A stretch of 64,000 nucleotides of DNA from Amphiura filiformis (Eukaryota; Echinodermata; Ophiuroidea; Amphilepidida; Amphiuridae): the NCBI RefSeq assembly GCF_039555335.1, contig NC_092636.1:465501-529500 (forward strand). The letters are read 5' to 3'. Below the pieces are notes generated by a model that was given only the letters and a program-made list of their open reading frames with translations, had not been told where the DNA came from and ran no database searches. Positions 58,060-64,000 of the stretch are shown here, piece by piece. Numbering within the stretch: the first letter of the stretch is position 1; every line of letters starts with the position of its first letter. A program made the position numbers and the translations under genes.

Positions 58060-58510
58060 CTTTGATAGATAGCAATTATAGATTTCATATTATTACTCTC
58101 CTCAGTAGATAGTAATTATGTAATTTATTAGTACTGTCATTGGTAGATAGTGATAATAAATTACACATAACAAATTAAATAAATGCTGTCTTCAGTAGAT
58201 AGCAATAAGAAATTACACAATTGCTGTCTTCAGTAGGCAGTAATAATATAAAAAAAATTGCACAATTGCTGTCTTCAGTAGACAGTAATGATAGATAATA
58301 ATAGTAACAAATTTACATAATAACTGTCTTCAGATAGCAATAATGTCATTACTGCCTCCAGTAGATAGCAATAAGAAATTACATAATTGCAGTACCAATA
58401 CATTATAATTAGTCTTCAGTAGGTGGTAATAATAAATTGGATAACTCTTTAGTTAGATAGTAATAACGAATAACGGTCATCAGAAGATAGCAATAAGAAA
58501 TTACATAGAG
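58060..58510. repeat. 38-bp hairpin minisatellite, diverged inverted block
   Basis: Units of the form ATTGCTGTCTTCAGTAGATAGCAATAAG appear about ten times in the opposite orientation to the 27.8-39.1 kb blocks and with irregular spacing. It shows that the family is dispersed. Confidence 0.8.
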
Positions 58511-58523
58511 TAACGATGCATTA

Positions 58524-58652
58524 TGCGCCTGTCACACTACACCGAATAGGTCTTCCGTACAAGAAACGGGTGGTATTTTAGTAAATCCGTTGTTGTGCTT
58601 CAATGATCGTTTTATGTTCTTTTTATGTCCTGCTATCATCCGCCAAATATTT
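58524..58652. repeat. Copy of the GCGCCTGTCACACTACACCG repeat
   Basis: Begins ATTATGCGCCTGTCACACTA and runs to CATCCGCCAAAT. Further copies are at 60661-60820 and 61118-61262. Confidence 0.75.
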
Positions 58653-58810
58653 TAATGTAACCTCTGAAGATCAGCAATTAAAAGAAGATGCTCTATTTTA
58701 GAAAGGAATATATATAAATTACTAGTATACATATATATATATATATAACAAGAATAAACTTAGATGAAACCATCACTACAGATAAAGTGCTCAACTAAAA
58801 AGGAGCAGGA

Positions 58811-58950
58811 ATATATTTAAATGTAGTGAATTTAATATTTACATCATCATTCAATACAGAACTGTTTCGTATAGGTGTGTCAACACCTATACGAAACAGT
58901 TCTGTATTGGATGATGATGTAAATATTAAATTCACTACATTTAAATATAT
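58811..58950. repeat. 68-bp-arm near-perfect palindrome
   Basis: Arms 58811-58878 and 58883-58950 are reverse complements with a single mismatch, around the loop GTCA. Each arm includes ATGTAGTGAATTTAATATTT and AACTGTTTCGTATAGGTGT. A piece of the same arm (CATTTCGTATAGGTGT) recurs near 58970, between AT microsatellites. Confidence 0.9.
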
Positions 58951-59080
58951 ATATATATATATAAACAAACATTTCGTATAGGTGTTGTTTCTACGCTCAC
59001 CTGTAATGGGTTTGAGCACTTTTAATTCCAAAGTTAGTCACCTGAAAAATAATACTTATATATATATATATATATATTTA
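58940..59080. repeat. AT microsatellites
   Basis: Runs of (AT)n at about 58943-58963 and 59057-59077, and another at 58727-58748. They flank the 58811 palindrome. Confidence 0.75.
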
Positions 59081-59084
59081 TACT

Positions 59085-60180
59085 CACAATGTTCTATCTG
59101 TCAAATTTATTTTGGTAATAATATCTTTGTTTGAAGCCTTATGAGTATGAATATAAAACAACACAAACAAACAATTGCTTATAATCTATATCACACATTC
59201 ATTCTTAAAACCTATGTAAATAATGTAACCATTTACTGTGTAAATGATGTAATATGTATATGAGTATACTGTGTATGTAACCAATGTTAAGAAATAACTT
59301 GATATGTTAAGTGGATATGTACAATGTAAATACACCTGTAAATAAAACTATACAAACTTGTTATAAATATAGAACCATTTTAACCATTGTAAAAATGATT
59401 TTTTTTAAATCATAGTATACGGGCCTATGTGTAAAGGTACTGTAAATATAACAACAACCCTTGTATTTTTAAAATATTTATACTATAGGGGATGCGTGTG
59501 TACCTGCTGGTAAATACTTGTAAACCACGTTTTTAAATAATAATATTGTAATTTATTAGTACTATACTTGTAATATTGTACTCGTTATGTTTTATCGTAA
59601 AGATGTCTAATGTAAATCATATTATAGAAATCGCTGTACAAATATATAAGACAAAGAGTAACGAATAAAAGAACAATAAAATATTAACTCTATGCCATAA
59701 AATCAGTCCGTATTTGCCTCTTTTCTTTCATCCCCGTTGTTGTAATGCCCAGATCTCTTAAAAATAAAATCATGGATCAACCCGTAAACCCCACACACAC
59801 CCTTTTTTATTTAGTGAGCCGGATGAGCCGACACGTGATCTTAATGCTTTTATATTTGCCCCAATCCTCAAGTTTCCATAGCCCGATCTAAGTTTATATA
59901 CTAAAACACTAACTTACGTAATACGTATAGAGTACAAATACTTAAAGCTCCCGACTCTTTCCTCCTAAATTCTCCTCCCAATTTCGGGAGTAAGTTTTAA
60001 TTCACACATCTCCTTCCGCCGTTACGCACCTAATTTGACCCAGACACCTTGAATTAACCAATCAGAGAGCAGGATTTCGACCCAAAATGGTGTGATTTCC
60101 TGTCATTAACGCCACTTCCGTCCATCATGATGTCATGTTCTCATCCTGCTCCCGGTACAATCCTCCTAATCCATTCGTAA
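59085..60180. other. AT-rich stretch without supported features
   Basis: Contains AATAAA-type signals (near 59340, 59665 and 59675) but no coding exon. A plus- or minus-strand noncoding transcript end cannot be excluded. Confidence 0.4.
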
Positions 60181-60204
60181 ACCTACATGCTATACTACTT
60201 CCGC

Positions 60205-60600
60205 GGCATAGGCCTACGACACCATCGACCATCAGATCATTCTCAAACGCCTGCGGGATCGCTATGGTATTGCCAACACGCCATTGCAATGGTCACGATA
60301 CAGTCTGTTGATATTTCAGGCGCTTTATCGGATCCTTATGTGTTGGAGGAGGGTGTTCCTCAAGCATCAGTGTTTGGACCTACCACATTTCCAATGTATA
60401 TTCTGCTACAATCGGAGATATTATCACTGCCCATGGTGTTGGGTATATGAAATTTGCCGCTGACTCACAGCTCTATCTGATTCTGAAGTCATCGGAGAGT
60501 ATTAGACCAAATGGCAATAGACCATCAATCAGCACTAAAATGGCTTCCTGGTGTTTGTCCACAGCCTTCAGAAGATCGTTTAAATTTGAATGCAAACTAA
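60205..60600 (+). pseudogene. Heavily decayed LINE reverse transcriptase
   Basis: Pieces in shifting frames: YDTIDHQIILKRLRDRYGIA, QSVDISGALSDPYVLEEGVP, then GPTTF and MKFAADSQLYLIL (the FADD block with Asp lost to Ala), SALKWLPGVCPQPSEDRL and TNAVS. Clearly RT-derived, with at least three frameshifts and a mutated catalytic site. Confidence 0.75.
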
Positions 60601-60829
60601 TGCCGTCTCTGTACTATGGTACTTGCAATACGCGGACTGCTTGGGATCGCGTGCAAACCATAATGCGCCTGTCACACTACACCGAATAGGTCTTCCGTAC
60701 AAGAAACGGACTGATGGTATTTTAGTAACTCCGTTGTTGTTCGTCAATGATCGTTTTATGTTCTTTTTATGTCCTGCTATCATCCGCCAAATGCGTTTCG
60801 TGTTAGGTGATGCTCGTTAAGTCCGTCGG

Positions 60830-60855
60830 CAAGTTTTGTGCATGCACAAAACTTG
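60830..60855. repeat. 26-bp perfect palindrome
   Basis: Exact palindrome with 13-base arm CAAGTTTTGTGCA around a TGCATGCA core. The first of two copies in the 456-bp duplication. Confidence 0.88.
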
Positions 60856-61279
60856 AAACGGAGTGTAGGCCTACCGAATACACATCTTCGGTAGGCCTAT
60901 TTATCCGATGTGTATTCGTATGGTGCTGCATAATTGCCGGAGTTTGTTCGCTCTCCTTTCGTTCATGTTCGTTCTTTGTTCGTTGCACTCGGCCCGTGTT
61001 CGTTGCAAATACGTTCCTGTGAGGCCTTCACCCCCAAATATTCTTCCGAACTGGTGATTTCGCCACCGGATAGCATATTTTTGCATTCGGTGATGTACGT
61101 TGACCCAGACCGCCTTAGTGTCACACTACACCGGATCGGTCTTCCGTATAAGAAACGGATGATATTTTAGCAAATCCGTTAGTGTTCGTCAATGTTCGTT
61201 TTATGTTCTTCATATGTCCTGCTATTATCCGCCAAATGCGTTTCGTGTTAGGTGATGTTTGTTTAGTCCGTCGACAATA

Positions 61280-61315
61280 CGTTTCAAGTTTTGTGCATGC
61301 ACAAAACTTGAAACG
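61280..61315. repeat. 36-bp perfect palindrome
   Basis: The same core as 60830 with longer arms: 18-base arm CGTTTCAAGTTTTGTGCA followed by its exact reverse complement. In the first copy the left-hand TTTC flank has been lost. Confidence 0.9.
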
Positions 61316-61482
61316 GAGTGTGCCGAATACACATGTTCGGAACTTGTCCGATGTGTGTTCGTACTGTTCTGTATATATACCCTGGGTTTGTTCGTTATTC
61401 TTTCGTTTATATACCGCAGGTGTTTGGAAGGTTTCGCAGGCGCTTGAGCCGGATGTAGGCCTATGGTGAACATGTGCATCGA

Positions 61483-61800
61483 TCGTGGGGGACACTTTCT
61501 GAAGGGTGTGGGACACAATATCATATTCCCCCCCCCCCCAGTACTTTAGTGACTGACAAGTAGAAAAAAGGGGGAAAGGAGAGAAAAAAAAAAAAGAGAG
61601 TGAGAAAAATTGAAGAGAGAAGAGAAGAGAAAAAGTTAAATTGCACGTAATTTAGTAGGCCTATGCATTGTAAGTAGTATTGTGGGAGGGGCACTTTCAG
61701 AAGGGTAGAGGACGCAATATCAAATTCCTACCAGTTTTAGTGATTGACAAGAAAGAAAAAAGAAGAGAAAACATGGAAAAGGTTAAATTGTACGTTATTG
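61483..61800. repeat. Approximate duplication with purine tract
   Basis: GGGGGACACTTTCTGAAGGG, then CAATATCATATTCC and TTTAGTGACTGACAAG, recur about 200 bp later as GGGGCACTTTCAGAAGGG, CAATATCAAATTCC and TTTTAGTGATTGACAAG, each followed by a GA-rich tract. Confidence 0.65.
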
Positions 61801-61876
61801 AGTATAGGCCCAGGATAGTAGTAAGCCTAAGTATAGGCCTGTGATTATTATAGGCAGTGCTTAAATGTGGTTCCTT

Positions 61877-62082
61877 GGCCCAAAAGCCTGTGTAAATTAC
61901 TGCCGGCCAGTCCATATGCAGGGCCCGTGATATTTTGTCACCAAAGTCAATATTTAAGACGGACTTAGGTCTATTCCTGGGCCCAAAAGCCTGTGAAAAT
62001 TACTGCCGGCCAGTCCATATGCAGGGCCCGTGATATTTTGTCACCAAAGTCAGTATTTAAGACGGACTTAGGTCTATTTCTG
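61877..62082. repeat. 103-bp tandem duplication
   Basis: Two near-identical copies (61877-61979 and 61980-62082) of a unit containing CCCAAAAGCCTGTG, CCGGCCAGTCCATATGCAGG and AGACGGACTTAGGTCTATT. Only a few substitutions separate them, so the event is recent. Confidence 0.88.
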
Positions 62083-62836
62083 ACTTTAACATATCAATCC
62101 ATGCATGCTTTACCTGAAATTACGAGCCTGAAGTCTTATATCGAAGTGTCAGTGGACCATGTAACATTTTAAATTTTGCAAATTCAATTCGGGCCTTCTT
62201 TGTTTATTGTTTAAGGCAATAATAGTGTAAAAATGATGCACCAAAAAACAATTTCCCAAATTTTCCATTTTTAAAACTAAATTTTTACACAATAGGCCTA
62301 ATAATGTAAATACAGTCCCCATGCAAATGGCTTCAATTGGACCTTCATTTTGAAAAATGGACAAGTCTGTCTTTTTGCTTCTGCTTTGGACATCCACGTG
62401 TTATGTTTAGAACAATTGTTTATATTATACAATAATGGTGAAATGGCTTCAATTGGGCCTTCATTGTCCAAAGGTTTCTCACCTCTATTGTTCCCCCCCC
62501 CGGACGCTGGTTGTTCTGATATGTCAGATTTGTAGCCCTTTTTTTGTACTTTTTAGCCCATTTATGACCATTTTCGTCAAAGTTTTCCCCTTAAAAGGTG
62601 TCTTTCCCCACTTTGTCCACTCTCTGAAAACGTGCTTGCTACACCACTGCCTCTGAGGGGCCTCAAAACCCTCTCAAAAACCCTCTCTTCCCCCACTTTT
62701 CTGATAGGGTCGACGTCCTTGCTGGTGCCACATGGGACGGATTCACCGGTCATTTATCGGACGTTGAACGATCGGACATAAGACGCCTGCAGGATTATTA
62801 GCGGCCACAACGCATAGAGAGACGAACGAGAATCCC

Positions 62837-63985
62837 CTCTCAGAAGTGAGAGGGACATACACAAGCGCACGATACTTACCTCCCACGACCTGATCTATGC
62901 ACAAAACGAAGTTTGGGACCACAAGAAACCCCCTGTACCACAGAAAAAGGTTTTGGCACCCCCGGAAGAACGGGGATGACAACGCCCAGGTGTTGGTGTC
63001 GCCCAACACTAACGAGATATCGCCCTCACCAACTACACGCTCACCAACACACGTTTCTTGCGACCCTCTACGTGCATGATGCAGTCATGTCTACAGTAGA
63101 ATTCATCTCGACCTTTGCAGGACTTAACACCATTAAAAGCTATTAAACCAAGATAACACTCATTGAAACAGCTCAACTGATTAAATCGGATCTTCTCTGG
63201 CTGTGCACATGTGACTGTTTTCATGTGCGATATCGCAATAAAGTTTGCGTATTATAGCTTCAGTTGGGTAACCGATTATAAAGGAAACGAAAGGAAACAA
63301 TGGTATGTGTACTTTTGTTCACGAAATGAGACAATGGCGTGCTTTTTGTAAACCAGCATTCTTGAAAATGAGCAACATAATGATTGTTGACTTAACACGG
63401 TTTGGAAATAATTTCTTCATATTTTTGGTGTTATCTGTCGTTTACATATCCTTCCTAAAACACAAAAGTACGACCCTCTCAAACACCTAAATTAGCTACA
63501 AATTTAGGACATGTTACAAAACTATATTGTCTTGAATTTTAGAAGAGTACTTTTAATATTGGCCGGTTATTTTTCACACAGCGACGTTAACTAGGCAATG
63601 TACTATTACCTATAACATTAACTAAAACACCAAAGTACGAATATTTCCAAACATCTTAATTAGCTAAAAATTTAGGACATGTTAAAAACTATATTTTCTA
63701 GAACTTTAGAAGAGTACTTTTAATATTGGCCGGTTATTTTTCACACAGCGACGTTAACTAGTCATATCCCCATACTTTTAACGTAGGGCTATTTGTAGAG
63801 GTCACGCGTCAATGGGAAAGAGCACTGTGTATTGTGTATAGGAAAACGGACAGTAACTGCAGTATGACGGTGAGAACGTATGACTTTCTTGAGGGGTGGA
63901 ACGCATAAAACGCGGGAAGGGCTCAGGTCGTGGGAGGTAAGTATCGTGCGCTTGTGTATGTCCCTCTCACTTCTGAGAGGGAATA
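62837..63985. repeat. Inverted repeat pair of about 60 bp, 1 kb apart
   Basis: 62837-62898 (CCCCTCTCAGAAGTGAGAGG, then CACAAGCGCACGATACTTAC and CTCCCACGACCTGA) is repeated in reverse at about 63924-63984. The arms are almost identical. The intervening DNA has no clear gene. It may be the termini of a 1.1 kb element or an older palindrome. Confidence 0.72.
63466..63770. repeat. Tandem duplication, period about 167 bp
   Basis: Two copies of a unit with AAAGTACGA, AATTAGCTA.AAATTTAGGA, GAAGAGTACTTTTAATATTG and CACACAGCGACGTTAACTAG. The second copy is slightly diverged. Confidence 0.8.
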
Positions 63986-64000
63986 CACTGCGCACCCTAC

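Larger units (their letters stand above)
60661..61470. repeat. Two tandem copies of an approximately 456-bp unit
   Basis: Both copies start TCACACTACACCG.TAGGTCTTCC or close to it (60670 and 61121), then a CCGCCAAATGCGTTTCGTGT block, a long palindrome centred on TGCATGCA, and a GAATACACAT.TTCGG block with TTTGTTCGTT repeats. The second copy is slightly shorter. Numerous frames in it are shadows. Confidence 0.75.

Noticed and set aside
62878-63060. U1 snRNA gene
   Set aside because: Only the first ten bases (ATACTTACCT) match. The expected loops and Sm site do not follow.

Overview
This is eukaryotic (animal) genomic DNA. It has spliced genes with GT-AG introns, no operons, and dense transposon debris on both strands. 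The frequent motif TAGGCCTA, a non-LTR retrotransposon with a 2A-like DIEQNPGP peptide, a Penelope element and many MITE families suggest a marine invertebrate deuterostome, most likely an echinoderm. That assignment is an inference. Only two host genes are supported, and both were assembled by hand from splice signals and protein family conservation.

Gene 1 (minus strand, 23674 to 15444) is a five-exon F-box protein with a C-terminal F-box-associated (FBA, glycan-binding type) domain, of the FBXO2/6/17/27/44 group. All four introns have consensus splice sites and the phases agree, giving a 351-residue product (335 from the second Met). Gene 2 (plus strand, 40744 to 52227) is a three-exon TMEM26-like multi-pass membrane protein of 462 residues. 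Its 7.4 kb and 2.7 kb introns are filled with repeats.

Layout. 1-1.75 kb: two families of degenerate tandem repeats sharing the motif CCCAATACGTAAC. 1.9-5.4 kb: a minus-strand APE-type non-LTR retrotransposon (2A-like peptide, PHD finger, endonuclease, reverse transcriptase), broken by frameshifts and a Harbinger-like MITE, with a large inverted repeat over its 5' end. 5.6-7.2 kb: a 1.6 kb element with CCCGGGGGGG termini and an 8-bp target duplication. 7.3-12 kb: a tandem duplication and several MITEs. 12.08-13.87 kb: 26 copies of a very homogeneous 69-bp satellite. 14.3-26 kb: the F-box gene and MITEs, then a 0.6 kb near-perfect palindrome. 27.8-39.1 kb: a 38-bp hairpin-forming minisatellite split into blocks by nested insertions, namely a LINE reverse transcriptase, an R2-like restriction-like-endonuclease LINE fragment, a Penelope-like element that itself carries a Tc1/mariner-type fragment, a TA-MITE and a LINE endonuclease scrap holding a hAT MITE. 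40-52 kb: the TMEM26-like gene. 52.9-64 kb: a 2.5 kb inverted-repeat element, more MITEs, long palindromes and short tandem duplications.

The two host genes are unrelated in function (a ubiquitin-ligase substrate adaptor and a membrane protein) and I see no sign that they work together. Most of the structure in the window is mobile-element biology: nested insertions, target duplications, inverted repeats and satellites.
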